Source: Bog-473 sp963840435 (GTDB taxonomy: Bacteria > Actinomycetota > Acidimicrobiia > Acidimicrobiales > RAAP-2). From it: 64,000 nt of DNA. This document shows, piece by piece, positions 25,538 to 33,794 of the stretch. Position numbers and translations under genes: made by a program. The notes beneath the pieces were generated by a model, which worked only from the letters and a program-made list of their open reading frames with translations, ran no database searches and was not told where the DNA came from. The stretch's first letter is position 1; the number at the start of each line of letters is the position of its first letter. Location: NCBI GenBank assembly GCA_963840435.1, contig CAWIYY010000012.1, forward strand, positions 124,001-188,000. The letters are read 5' to 3'.

Positions 25538-26110
25538 CTAGGCGAAGGGCTCGAGGTCCTCGTCGAGCGGGACGTCGAAGGTACGCATCGCCATGGCGAA
25601 GACTTCGTAGGCGCCGACGGTGAAGACCACGTCCATCACCTGGCGGGTTTCGAGCCGGCGCGACAACACCGCGTAGGTGGGGTCTCCGATGCGGGCGTCG
25701 GCTACCAACTCGTCGGCGGCGTTCAAGAGCGCCGCCTCGAGTTCGTCCCAACCCTTGGCCTGGCCCCCGGCGCGCACCCGCCCGACCTCCTCGCTCGAGA
25801 GGCCAACGACTCCGGCCTGGTAGACGTGCTGGGCCCATTCGTAACGCGAGCCACGCAGGTGCGCCACCCGCAGTATGAGCAGCTCGCGCTGGCGGGGAGT
25901 GATCGTCGTGAAATAGAGCGCGTGGCTGATCAGGTTGTTGTAGGCGGCGGTGAGCTCGGGGTGGTAGGCCAGCACGCCCATGGCGTTGAGGCCCTTCGGG
26001 CTCGCCGGATCGAGCGGGGACGGGGGATGCCGCGGATTGGTCGGTCGGTAGGCGGCGGCCAGCGCCTCGGCCATGCCGGCCGGCCATTCACGCGGCCGGA
26101 TCGGTTGCAC
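25538..26110 (-). CDS. Carboxymuconolactone decarboxylase/AhpD-fold protein
   Basis: 190-residue all-helical protein of the CMD family. The core RQRELLILRVAHLRGSRYEW-AQH is the family signature. The redox Cys pair of AhpD is absent; an Glu-Trp-x2-His pattern stands there, as in many uncharacterised actinobacterial members. So it is not a thiol peroxidase and may decarboxylate or simply bind a ligand. GTG start at 26110 after AAAGG; the frame extends upstream but has no coding character. Last gene of the Rieske operon. A paralogue is at 59114. Confidence 0.8.
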   Translation of the reverse strand: MQPIRPREWPAGMAEALAAAYRPTNPRHPPSPLDPASPKGLNAMGVLAYHPELTAAYNNLISHALYFTTITPRQRELLILRVAHLRGSRYEWAQHVYQAGVVGLSSEEVGRVRAGGQAKGWDELEAALLNAADELVADARIGDPTYAVLSRRLETRQVMDVVFTVGAYEVFAMAMRTFDVPLDEDLEPFA

Positions 26111-26142
26111 CCTGGGCCTTTCGCCCCCATCCTGTGTCGGGT

Positions 26143-26973
26143 TCAATTGATCGGTTCGTCGCCGGCGAACGTCGTCCGGTGCATGTCCCGGGGGGAGGTC
26201 GGGTCGTAGGGGGCGGCGCGGTGCAGCACGCCGCGGTTGTCCCAGATCACAACGTCGCCGACCTGCCACTCGTGGCGATACACGCGATCGGGCACGGTGG
26301 CTCGCTCCACGAGCTCGTCGAGGAAGGCGCGGCTCTCCTCGGAGTCCATGCCGATGACGTGGTCGGTCGTGGCGCCGAGAACCAGGGACTTGCGGCCGGA
26401 GCGGTGTGTCCACACCAGCGGATGTTCCTTCGCCGGTCGCCGACGCCAGAGGGCCAGCTGCGCCGGCGTCGGGTCATCGGTGTGCAGGCGCATGGACGCC
26501 TCGACGGAGTGTACGACGCGGACCGACTCGAACACGGCCCGTTCGTCGTCCGAGAGATCCTCGTAGGCCTGGTACGAGCTGGCGAACTCGGTCTCACCGC
26601 CGGACGCGGCGACCTCGTGGGCACTCAGCATGGTGGCCATGATCGGCACGTCATCGGTGCACCCGTCGATGTGCCAGTGGAACGTGCCCTTCAGATAGGC
26701 CGCCGCCGGGTTGCGGTCCGGGTCCAGGGTGACCCGGAAGATCTCGGGGTGAGCCCCGCCGCCGAACACCTCGACGGTCCCGAGCAACTTCGAGAAGGCA
26801 ACCTGGTCGTCGTCGCTCATGTGCAGTCCCCGGAACACCAGCGCCCCGTGGGCTTCGAGAGCCTTCAGCGTCCACCCCGGCAGCGTGTCGTCGGAGAGGA
26901 GGCGCCAGAGGTCGATGCCTTCGACGCGCGCACCCACGGTCGGGGTCAGCCGGTCGGCCGTGATGGTGGTCAT
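26143..26973 (-). CDS. TauD/TfdA-family 2-oxoglutarate-dependent dioxygenase
   Basis: 276-residue non-haem iron oxygenase. The iron-binding HxD is seen in FHWHIDG. The distal iron His is probably in DNRGVLHRAAPYD, and the oxoglutarate-contacting Arg near RDMHRTTF. Members couple decarboxylation of 2-oxoglutarate to hydroxylation, often cleaving sulfonate, ether or ester links. The ATG overlaps the upstream LLM gene's stop (ATGA), so translation is coupled. Its place between the LLM oxidoreductase and the CMD protein fits a degradative operon led by the Rieske oxygenase. Confidence 0.9.
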   Translation of the reverse strand: MTTITADRLTPTVGARVEGIDLWRLLSDDTLPGWTLKALEAHGALVFRGLHMSDDDQVAFSKLLGTVEVFGGGAHPEIFRVTLDPDRNPAAAYLKGTFHWHIDGCTDDVPIMATMLSAHEVAASGGETEFASSYQAYEDLSDDERAVFESVRVVHSVEASMRLHTDDPTPAQLALWRRRPAKEHPLVWTHRSGRKSLVLGATTDHVIGMDSEESRAFLDELVERATVPDRVYRHEWQVGDVVIWDNRGVLHRAAPYDPTSPRDMHRTTFAGDEPIN

Positions 26974-27800
26974 CGGGTTGTGAACTCGGGGAGCACGTCC
27001 TTGACGAAGGCCTCGATCTGGGCCTCGCCGGCGGCGGGCCATCCGCAGACCAGGTAGCCGTACCCGGCGTCGCGCCACTTGGCGGCGTGGCGGCGGGCCA
27101 GCTCCAGGTCGTCGAGCGAGAGGGATCCGGCCCGCACGATGGCGGAGGGATCGCGGCCGGCCGCAGCGGCCAGCCGGTCCAGCTCCGCTCCGGCCCCTTG
27201 CAGGGAGTTGGGCGTGCCGAAGGCATGCCAGACGTCGGCGTAGCGAGCTGCCAGGGGAAGTGTGCGCCGTGGACCGGTCCCGCCGATCCAGATCGGCGGG
27301 TGCGGGAGCTGCACCGGGCGGGGCAACATCTGGGCCGCCTGCAGCGAGACACGCTTCCCCTCGTAGGAGACGACCTCACCGGTGAAGAGGCGGGTGACGA
27401 TCTCGAGCGTGTCCTCCAAGAGGTCGAAGCGCTCGGCCGTCGCCGGGAACGGGATCCCGAGCTCTTCGTGCTCCTTCTCGAACCAGGCGGCGCCGAGGGC
27501 CAGCTCCAGCCGTCCGTGCGACGCGTGGTCGATGGTCAGCGCCTGGGCGGCCAGCACCGAGGGGTGCCGGTAGGTGGCGCCGGTGACCAACAGGCCCAGC
27601 CGGATGTCGGTGGTCAGCCCACTCAGCGCGGCCAGCGTGCTCATGCCCTCGAACGTCTCGCCCGGCCCCTCGCCGAACATGGGCTGGAAGTGGTCGAACC
27701 CCCACGCACCGTCGAAGCCGAGCTCCTCGGCGAAGCGGACTCGCTGGACGAGGGCGTCCCAGGTCACGCGTTGTTGCGCCACATCGAGCCCGAATCTCAT
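26970..27800 (-). CDS. LLM-class oxidoreductase, probably F420-dependent
   Basis: 276-residue luciferase-like TIM barrel: MRFGLDV start, ELGFDGAWGFDHF, DIRLGLLVTGATYRHP, LTIDHASHGRLELALGAAW, HPPIWIGGTGPRRTLPLAARYADVW-type segments. The Asp and His of the cofactor pocket (FDHF) are present. Start ATG 27800 after GGAGAG. It overlaps both neighbours (ATGA on each side), so it is the centre of a translationally coupled set with the SnoaL-like and TauD-type genes. Confidence 0.9.
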   Translation of the reverse strand: MRFGLDVAQQRVTWDALVQRVRFAEELGFDGAWGFDHFQPMFGEGPGETFEGMSTLAALSGLTTDIRLGLLVTGATYRHPSVLAAQALTIDHASHGRLELALGAAWFEKEHEELGIPFPATAERFDLLEDTLEIVTRLFTGEVVSYEGKRVSLQAAQMLPRPVQLPHPPIWIGGTGPRRTLPLAARYADVWHAFGTPNSLQGAGAELDRLAAAAGRDPSAIVRAGSLSLDDLELARRHAAKWRDAGYGYLVCGWPAAGEAQIEAFVKDVLPEFTTR

Positions 27801-28213
27801 TGCTCTCCATTCTCGTTCACGAAGGTGGCCACGCGACTGTGAAAGCGCCACGTGCCACCGTCGAAGTGCAGGACGTCGTTGTAGCGCCCCACCACACCGA
27901 CGGCCCAGCCGCGGTCGGTCTGGAGGAGGAGCACCACGTCGCTCGTCACCCTGGCCTCGCCATCGTCCCACCCGGTGACCAGGGTGTTGGTGATGAGATG
28001 GCGCTGGGGCTTCCTCGGCTTCCACCTGTCGTAGGCCACCCGGAGCGCGTCGTGACCCTCGTGGCGGCCCAGGCCCGGCATGTCGCAGACACCCTCCGGG
28101 CAGAAGGTGGCGACGATGTCGTCCGTGCGGCCGTCGTCGAGCGCCTGCGTGTAGGCCGCCATGGTGCTGCCGACGCCGGCGACGACGTCAGCCAGGGTGT
28201 GCGCAGCCGGCAC
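27797..28213 (-). CDS. SnoaL-like / NTF2-fold protein
   Basis: 138-residue cone-shaped fold protein: helix TMAAYTQALDDGRTDDIVATF, then strands TNTLVTGWDDGEARVTSDVV and RYNDVLHFDGGTWRFHSR. This fold includes small isomerases, hydratases and the beta subunits of ring-hydroxylating dioxygenases. Lying directly after a Rieske alpha subunit (9-nt gap), it could be that enzyme's small structural subunit or a separate isomerase. GTG start behind GAGG. It is shorter than typical dioxygenase beta subunits (about 160-190). Confidence 0.82.
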   Translation of the reverse strand: MPAAHTLADVVAGVGSTMAAYTQALDDGRTDDIVATFCPEGVCDMPGLGRHEGHDALRVAYDRWKPRKPQRHLITNTLVTGWDDGEARVTSDVVLLLQTDRGWAVGVVGRYNDVLHFDGGTWRFHSRVATFVNENGEQ

Positions 28214-28222
28214 CGTCGAGCC

Positions 28223-29584
28223 TCAGAGGCCGATCTCGACCACGGGCATGTCGAGGGGATTCACGTTGATCTTTGCCAGCGTCGGCTGGAGCGTGTCATG
28301 AGGGAGACCGGCCAGGAACCCGTCGATGACACGCTGGTAGTTCGAAATGTGCCCTTCGGTGCGCTCGGCCAGGCGCATGAACTCGAAGCTCTTCGAGTGC
28401 AGGCCGCGCTGCTGCTTCGGCAGGTTCGAGAAGTCCTGAGCGGGAATCGGGGGCCAGCGCGGATCGTCGTACTCCCAGGCCTCGGGTACCGGGGGGGTCT
28501 CCGGCTCCTCGCCCTCGGGGAAGCGGCTCAGCGCCCAGATCTCCATGAGCGTCTCTTCTGGCCCGAGCGGTCGGAAGCGATAGGAGGACGCGCTGCTGTA
28601 CATGGGAAGGATGAAGTAGTGGGGGAAGCAGTAGCCCATCGGCTGGTTGAACCCCTGCGCCTCGAGCTCGTTGAGATCGGGCATGGCGCAACCCCGCTCG
28701 CGCTGCGTTCGCGTGATCGCCTCGTTCAGCTCTCGCTCCCACGTCGAGCGAGCCTGTTGGTACTCCCTAGGCAACTCCAATCCAACCAGTGACTCGGCGA
28801 CCTCGACGTCGCGGGCGTGCACCATTCCGTCCATGCCCTCGCACATCGTGCGCAGGTACTGCAGTTCGCCGTCGACCAGGACCCGGGGATCGAAGTCCGC
28901 CGGGTCGCGCGCCGGGTAGCGGTTCGGGATGCGCAGCTGCGGATGGGCCTGCAGGACGTGGTACTGCTCCACGAAGGCCTCTTCGGCCAGCTTCCAGTTG
29001 ACCGGGAGCCGGCAGGCGTACCACCACTCCGTCCGGAATGCCTCGACCTGCCAGGCGTCGTGCACGGTCGCGAAGGGCTCGATGCATGCTCGCAACGGTG
29101 GCGCGGAGTCGTCGAGGTTGATCCAGGCGCAGCCACCCCAGACCTCGCAGCGGACGGGCACCAGGTCGATGTCGCCCGGCTCGAGGTTGTGCTCGGAGAA
29201 CGCGCTCGGCTGCGTGACCCGGGTGTTGCGGCCGTCCGTTCCGTAGCACCAGCCGTGGAACGGGCAGACGAATCCGCCCCGGCGAGAACCCCTGCCCTGG
29301 GCCAGGCGCACCCCGCGGTGCCGGCAGGCGTTGTGGAAGGCTCGGACGCCTTCGTCGGTGCGGATGACGACCACGGACTGGTCGAGGATCTCGTACTCGG
29401 AGAAGTCACCGACCTGTGGGATCTCCTCCAGCCGGCAGGCCATCTGCCACACCCGGGGCCAGAGGAGCTCGGCCTCCATCTGGAAGAAGTCGGGGTCGTA
29501 GTAGCGCTCCTTGCGCACCCGATCCAGTTCCTCGATGGCGAAGGGCACTGGGAGGGCGGACCACTTCTCGTCCATGATGGTCAT
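28223..29584 (-). CDS. Rieske-type ring-hydroxylating oxygenase, alpha subunit
   Basis: 453-residue oxygenase. The Rieske cluster is bound by Cys87-x-His89 (CRHRG) and Cys107-x2-His110 (CPFHGW). The mononuclear iron is bound by His209 and His214 in EQYHVLQAH, preceded by the bridging acidic region. It would add one or two oxygen atoms to an aromatic or alicyclic substrate. No ferredoxin or reductase gene is adjacent, so electrons must come from elsewhere. The ATG at 29584 follows GGAGGGG; the open frame runs further but lacks coding character. First gene of a five-gene minus-strand operon, divergent from the monooxygenase, with operator-like site A between them. Confidence 0.92.
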   Translation of the reverse strand: MTIMDEKWSALPVPFAIEELDRVRKERYYDPDFFQMEAELLWPRVWQMACRLEEIPQVGDFSEYEILDQSVVVIRTDEGVRAFHNACRHRGVRLAQGRGSRRGGFVCPFHGWCYGTDGRNTRVTQPSAFSEHNLEPGDIDLVPVRCEVWGGCAWINLDDSAPPLRACIEPFATVHDAWQVEAFRTEWWYACRLPVNWKLAEEAFVEQYHVLQAHPQLRIPNRYPARDPADFDPRVLVDGELQYLRTMCEGMDGMVHARDVEVAESLVGLELPREYQQARSTWERELNEAITRTQRERGCAMPDLNELEAQGFNQPMGYCFPHYFILPMYSSASSYRFRPLGPEETLMEIWALSRFPEGEEPETPPVPEAWEYDDPRWPPIPAQDFSNLPKQQRGLHSKSFEFMRLAERTEGHISNYQRVIDGFLAGLPHDTLQPTLAKINVNPLDMPVVEIGL

Positions 29585-29621
29585 TGTGCCGCCCCTCCGG
29601 TGCGCGTCGACTCGCATTAGA

Positions 29622-29637
29622 CTAACCGGTCGGTACA
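29622..29637. promoter_or_regulatory. Regulon operator site A (Rieske / BVMO promoter)
   Basis: CTAACCGGTCGGTACA, matching 12 of 16 positions of the window's shared motif TGTACCGRYCGGTACA, with a core ACCG-N2-CGGT. It sits between the divergent Rieske and monooxygenase genes. A -10-like TACAAT (29634-29639) overlaps its right end on the plus strand, so binding would block transcription. Confidence 0.7.
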
Positions 29638-29704
29638 ATATGCTGCGGGTGCGCGTCCGCCAGGCCGCCGCGGTCCATCCGGTGACGACAGGGGCTGCCT
29701 CGAC

Positions 29705-31345
29705 ATGAACACCTCTCCCGGCCCGGTCGGCACCGACGTGGACGTCTTGGTCGTGGGCGCGGGGATCACGGGGATCTACCAGCTCTACCGGGCGCTCGAC
29801 GAGGGGTTTACGGCCGTGCTCCTCGAGGCCGGCGGGGGAGTCGGGGGCACCTGGTACTGGAACCGCTACCCCGGGGCGCGCTTCGACTCGGAGAGCTACA
29901 CCTACGGCTACCTCTTCTCGAAGGACCTCTTCGACGAGTGGCGCTGGGAGGAGCACTTCGCCCCCCAGCCCGAGACCGAGCGTTACCTCAACCACGTCGT
30001 GGACCGCTTCGACCTGCGGCGGCACATCCGCTTCGACGCCAGGGTCAGCTCCGCCCAATACGAGGAGTCAAGCGGTACGTGGCGGGTGGTGGCTTCCGGC
30101 GGCATCGATCTGCGTGCCCGCTTCGTCGTCGCCGCCACCGGAGTGCTCTCCGTGCCCTACGCCCCCGACGTCCCCGGGCGTGACGATTTCGCGGGTGCCT
30201 CGTACCACACCGGTCAGTGGCCGGCCGAACCGGTCGACTTCCGCGGCAAGCGGGTGGCCGTGATCGGGACCTCCTCGAGTGGCGTGCAGGTCGTGCCCTC
30301 CATCGCCGATCAGGTCGATTCGCTGACCGTGTACCAGCGGACCGCCAACTGGTGTACGCCGCTCAACAACCGACCGATCTCGCCCGAGGAGCAGGCGCAC
30401 CTGCGCGCCGACTTCGAGCAGCTCCGCCAGACGCTCAACACCTCGGTGCACGGCTTCCACCACGTCGCCCACGACCGCACCGCCTTCGAGGACTCGGAGG
30501 AGCAACGCCAGGCGTTCTACGAGAAGATGTGGAACAGCCCGGGCTTCACCAAGCTGACCAGCAACTACCTGGACCTCCTGTCGAACCCCGAGGTCAATGC
30601 CGAGTGGTGCGCCTTCATCGCCGGAAAGATCCGCGCCATCGTCGACGATCCGGTCACCGCCGAGCACCTGGTCCCGCAGGACCATCGGTTCGGCGAGAAG
30701 CGGCCGCCGTTCGTGCAGGGCTACTTCGAGTCCTTCAACTGCCCCGCTGTCTCCCTGGTCGACCTGCGGGAGACGCCCATCGTCCGGGTCACCCCGACCG
30801 GGATCGAGACGGCAGAGGGCGTGCGTGACTTCGACATCATCGTGTGGGCGACCGGTTTCGACTTCGGCACCGGCGCCCTGTCCCGGATGGGCATCCGGGG
30901 CCGCGACGGGCTGGCCCTCGTCGACTACTGGGCCGACGGTCCGCTCACCTTCCTCGGTGTCGGGACCCATGGGTTCCCGAACCTCTTCTTCCCGGGCGGG
31001 CCCCACGCCGCCGCCGGGAACAACCCGCGCTACAACGGGGACCAGGTCGATTTCGTCATCGACCTGCTCCGCTTCGCGCGGGACCGCGGTCTCGAGGTCA
31101 TTGAGGTGACCGCTCGGGCCGAGGAGCGCTGGACCAACATGGTGAACCGCGGTGCGAGCTCGCCGCTCTCCTTCGGCGAGAGCAGCTACTACTTCGGGAC
31201 GAACATTCCGGGGAAGCCCAAGCGGTACCTGCTCAATTCCGGCGGACGGCCCAAGCTGTTCTCCATCATCGCCGACGTGATCGCCAACGACTACGACTCC
31301 TTCACCTTCTCCGGCTCCGCGGAGCAGCAAGAGGCGACGGGATAG
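29705..31345 (+). CDS. Baeyer-Villiger-type flavin monooxygenase
   Basis: 546-residue FAD/NADPH monooxygenase. It shows an FAD Rossmann motif VGAGITG (17-23), the GGTWYWNRYPGARFDSES stretch of cyclohexanone-monooxygenase relatives, and the BVMO fingerprint FxGxxxHxxxWP (residues 162-173, FAGASYHTGQWP). An NADPH Rossmann motif GTSSSG follows (188-193). It inserts oxygen next to a ketone to give an ester or lactone, without a separate reductase. The neighbouring cyclase and amidohydrolase could open the product. It is transcribed away from the Rieske operon and shares operator site A. Confidence 0.93.
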   Translation: MNTSPGPVGTDVDVLVVGAGITGIYQLYRALDEGFTAVLLEAGGGVGGTWYWNRYPGARFDSESYTYGYLFSKDLFDEWRWEEHFAPQPETERYLNHVVDRFDLRRHIRFDARVSSAQYEESSGTWRVVASGGIDLRARFVVAATGVLSVPYAPDVPGRDDFAGASYHTGQWPAEPVDFRGKRVAVIGTSSSGVQVVPSIADQVDSLTVYQRTANWCTPLNNRPISPEEQAHLRADFEQLRQTLNTSVHGFHHVAHDRTAFEDSEEQRQAFYEKMWNSPGFTKLTSNYLDLLSNPEVNAEWCAFIAGKIRAIVDDPVTAEHLVPQDHRFGEKRPPFVQGYFESFNCPAVSLVDLRETPIVRVTPTGIETAEGVRDFDIIVWATGFDFGTGALSRMGIRGRDGLALVDYWADGPLTFLGVGTHGFPNLFFPGGPHAAAGNNPRYNGDQVDFVIDLLRFARDRGLEVIEVTARAEERWTNMVNRGASSPLSFGESSYYFGTNIPGKPKRYLLNSGGRPKLFSIIADVIANDYDSFTFSGSAEQQEATG

Positions 31346-31369
31346 GCCAGCCAGGTTCGGCCGCGACGC

Positions 31370-32428
31370 TCAGACGGTCGCGACGGGCGTCACCGGCGAT
31401 CCGACGATGCCGGGGAGGCGCAGCGGCGGCGCGGTCAGCAGGAACCGGCTGCGACCGTGCTCGCGCAACCATCGGGCCAGCTCGTGCAGGTACCACATCT
31501 CTCCTAGCGGGACGCCCAGCTTGAAGAGGCACAGGTGGTGAAGCGGCAGGAAGGAATGGCGGCTCGGGTCGCGGTCCTTGCCCAGGAGCCCCTCGACGGC
31601 ATAGTTGTCGGCCACCAGGGCGGAGATCTGTGAGTCGGCGATCCATTCGAGCAACGACGGGTCCCGGGCGTCGAGGTACGAGCACATGGTGTGGATCTTG
31701 ACCGGATCGGGATCGCGTCCCCACTCGAGCACGCGGGTGGCGAATCCGGTGTGCAAGAGCAGGACGTCGCCGGGCTCCACCTCCACGCCGTCAGTCGCCA
31801 TGATCTCCTCGAGCGCGGCACGATCGATACCGCGCCACTCGTCGCCCACATGGTGGGCCAGATCGACCAGGACGCCGCGCCCCTGGACCCCGTGGAAGGC
31901 CATGTGCTCGAGGCCGAGGTGATGGGCGAAGGCGCGGTACGCGCTGCCGTCGCCCCGGGCGTCGTCCTGCGGGCCCACGAGGTCGATGCCGGCCCGATAG
32001 CCGTTGTAGTAGACCGCCTCTTCGACCCCGTCGCCGTCGGCGTCGAACTCGGCACCGACGTGGGCCAGCGAATCCCACTGGGTCGAGTACTGGAGGGCGA
32101 GGGTCACCACGTCATCGGCCCAGACGTCCACGTACTTGGTGTCGCCCCAGTCCTCCATCTCGCTCATGCGGACGTTGTAGAAGACGGCGGCCTCGCCCTT
32201 CATGTCCTCGGTTGGTGAGACGACCGGGGGATGGCGGCGTTGGTTCAGGGCCGTTCCCCCGGGGTAGTCGAGCGGCAGGCTGAGGCAGAAGCTGACGCCG
32301 GCTTCGACCTCTCGGACACCCTGGAGCACCTTTTCGGGCGTCATGAGGTTCACCCGCCCGAGCTCGTCGTCATCACCCCAATCGCCCCAGGTCGAACCGG
32401 TCGGCCTCCGCTTCCATCGCTCTGCCAC
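31370..32428 (-). CDS. Cyclase-family (kynurenine-formamidase-like) hydrolase
   Basis: 352-residue metal hydrolase of the 'Cyclase' family. The motif WDSLAHVGAEFD corresponds to the zinc-binding HxGTHxD region, with Ala-His-Val-Gly in place of the usual order. Further landmarks are GRGVLVDLAHH and EPGDVLLLHTGFA. Members hydrolyse amides, lactones or formamides. It starts with GTG at 32428 and is longer than the usual 210-260 residues because of an N-terminal extension (residues 1-95) that is common in actinobacterial relatives. It converges with the BVMO and is divergent from the amidohydrolase across site B. Confidence 0.83.
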   Translation of the reverse strand: MAERWKRRPTGSTWGDWGDDDELGRVNLMTPEKVLQGVREVEAGVSFCLSLPLDYPGGTALNQRRHPPVVSPTEDMKGEAAVFYNVRMSEMEDWGDTKYVDVWADDVVTLALQYSTQWDSLAHVGAEFDADGDGVEEAVYYNGYRAGIDLVGPQDDARGDGSAYRAFAHHLGLEHMAFHGVQGRGVLVDLAHHVGDEWRGIDRAALEEIMATDGVEVEPGDVLLLHTGFATRVLEWGRDPDPVKIHTMCSYLDARDPSLLEWIADSQISALVADNYAVEGLLGKDRDPSRHSFLPLHHLCLFKLGVPLGEMWYLHELARWLREHGRSRFLLTAPPLRLPGIVGSPVTPVATV

Positions 32429-32459
32429 GTGTCGCCGTCCTCCCCCGATCGCGTTGCTC

Positions 32460-32475
32460 TGTACCGACCGGTTGG
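32460..32475. promoter_or_regulatory. Regulon operator site B (cyclase / amidohydrolase promoter)
   Basis: TGTACCGACCGGTTGG, identical to the shared motif over its first 13 positions. It lies in the 121-nt divergent gap, 32 nt from the cyclase start and 75 nt from the amidohydrolase start. Confidence 0.75.
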
Positions 32476-32549
32476 TCTAGCCTCTGTGGAGGAGCTTCGC
32501 GGAAATCGCGGAGGCCACTCTCTGTCACACGGACGGAAGGGACAGCCAC

Positions 32550-33794
32550 ATGCAGGACAAGCCCTTTGTCGTGTCCGCCGACGGGCACATCCTCGAGCCC
32601 ACCGACCTCTTCGTCACCCGCCTGCCCAAGCATCTTCGCGACCGCGGCGTCTGGGAGGACGACTTCGAGATCGAACCGCTCGTCGAAGGAGGGGCGCGGA
32701 AGTTCCGCCGCCTGCACACCCCCGGGTTCGAGGGTTGGACGATCTCGCGCTACCGCCAGACCGGCGGGCGGATGCCCGAGGGTGACCCCGAACTGATCCT
32801 CGAGGACCTCGACTTCGACGGCGTGGACGTCGGGGTCATGCACCCGAACCTGTCGCTCTTCGGGCTCTATTCGGACGACCACGAGCTCTCCATGGCCCAT
32901 GCCCGCGTCTACAACGACTACATCATGGAGCGGTTCAGCCCCTACTTCGCCCGACTGGCCCCGACCGCTCCCATCCCGCTGACCGACGTCGGGGAAGCCG
33001 TGGCCGAGATCGAGCGCGTGGCCGCCGCCGGCTTCCGTGCCATCCTCCTCCCCGCGGTGCCACCACGGCCCTTCTATTCGCGCGATCTCGACCCGATTTG
33101 GGCTGCGGCGCAGGCCAACGGCGTCCACGTCTTCATCCACACCCAGACGGGTGGTGTGAAGGTCAACGACCCTGAGGCCACCACGCTCAAGGTGGTCATG
33201 GAGAACGCAGAGCAGGTCAATCAACCCATGACCGAGAAGGCCGCGGCGAAGCGGATGATCACCCAGTGCATCTACAGCACCATGGTCCCGCAGCAGGTCA
33301 TCTGCCAACTGGTCGGGGGCGGTGTCCCAGAGCGCTACCCCGATCTCCACTTCGCACTGATCGAATTCAATGCGCATTGGCTGGCTTCTCTGGTCGGGAG
33401 CATGGACAAGTGCTGGGTGACGGGAATCGGCCAGGACGCTGACTGGTGGCTCGGCGTGTGGGACGAGACGCGACCGGCCACTGAGCAGCGGGGCATGGCG
33501 CAGCTGTTCCGCCTGAACGAGAAGTGGCCCTACCCGCTCATGCCGAGCGAGTACGTCAAGCGTCAGTTTCACGTGTCGTTCCAGGACGATCCGGTGGCAG
33601 TGGCCTGCCGGCACATCACCGGGCTGTCGAGCATCGTTTGGGGCAACGACTACCCGCACGCCGAAGGCACCTTCCGCGGCAGCCGTCAAGTGATCGCCGA
33701 GCAGTTTGCCGGCGTCCCCAATGCCGAGCGCGACGCGATGATCGGTGGCACGCTCGGCGGTCTTCTCGGCTTCCAGGCGCCGGTGACCGCCTGA
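32550..33794 (+). CDS. Amidohydrolase-family protein
   Basis: 414-residue TIM-barrel hydrolase or decarboxylase of the amidohydrolase_2 family. The start SADGHILEP carries the Asp/Glu-His variant of the metal site. VFIHTQTGG holds a further His, and WGNDYPHAEGTF near the C-terminus carries the conserved Asp. Actinobacterial relatives are common in steroid and terpenoid degradation clusters, and some hydrolyse C-C bonds of ring-cleavage products. ATG 32550 follows GGAAGGG. The SDR downstream overlaps its stop codon. Confidence 0.88.
   Translation: MQDKPFVVSADGHILEPTDLFVTRLPKHLRDRGVWEDDFEIEPLVEGGARKFRRLHTPGFEGWTISRYRQTGGRMPEGDPELILEDLDFDGVDVGVMHPNLSLFGLYSDDHELSMAHARVYNDYIMERFSPYFARLAPTAPIPLTDVGEAVAEIERVAAAGFRAILLPAVPPRPFYSRDLDPIWAAAQANGVHVFIHTQTGGVKVNDPEATTLKVVMENAEQVNQPMTEKAAAKRMITQCIYSTMVPQQVICQLVGGGVPERYPDLHFALIEFNAHWLASLVGSMDKCWVTGIGQDADWWLGVWDETRPATEQRGMAQLFRLNEKWPYPLMPSEYVKRQFHVSFQDDPVAVACRHITGLSSIVWGNDYPHAEGTFRGSRQVIAEQFAGVPNAERDAMIGGTLGGLLGFQAPVTA

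Noticed and set aside
28223..30058. N-terminal extension of the Rieske gene to 30058
   Set aside because: The extra 158 residues overlap the BVMO gene and operator site A and have no family similarity. ATG 29584 has a good ribosome site.
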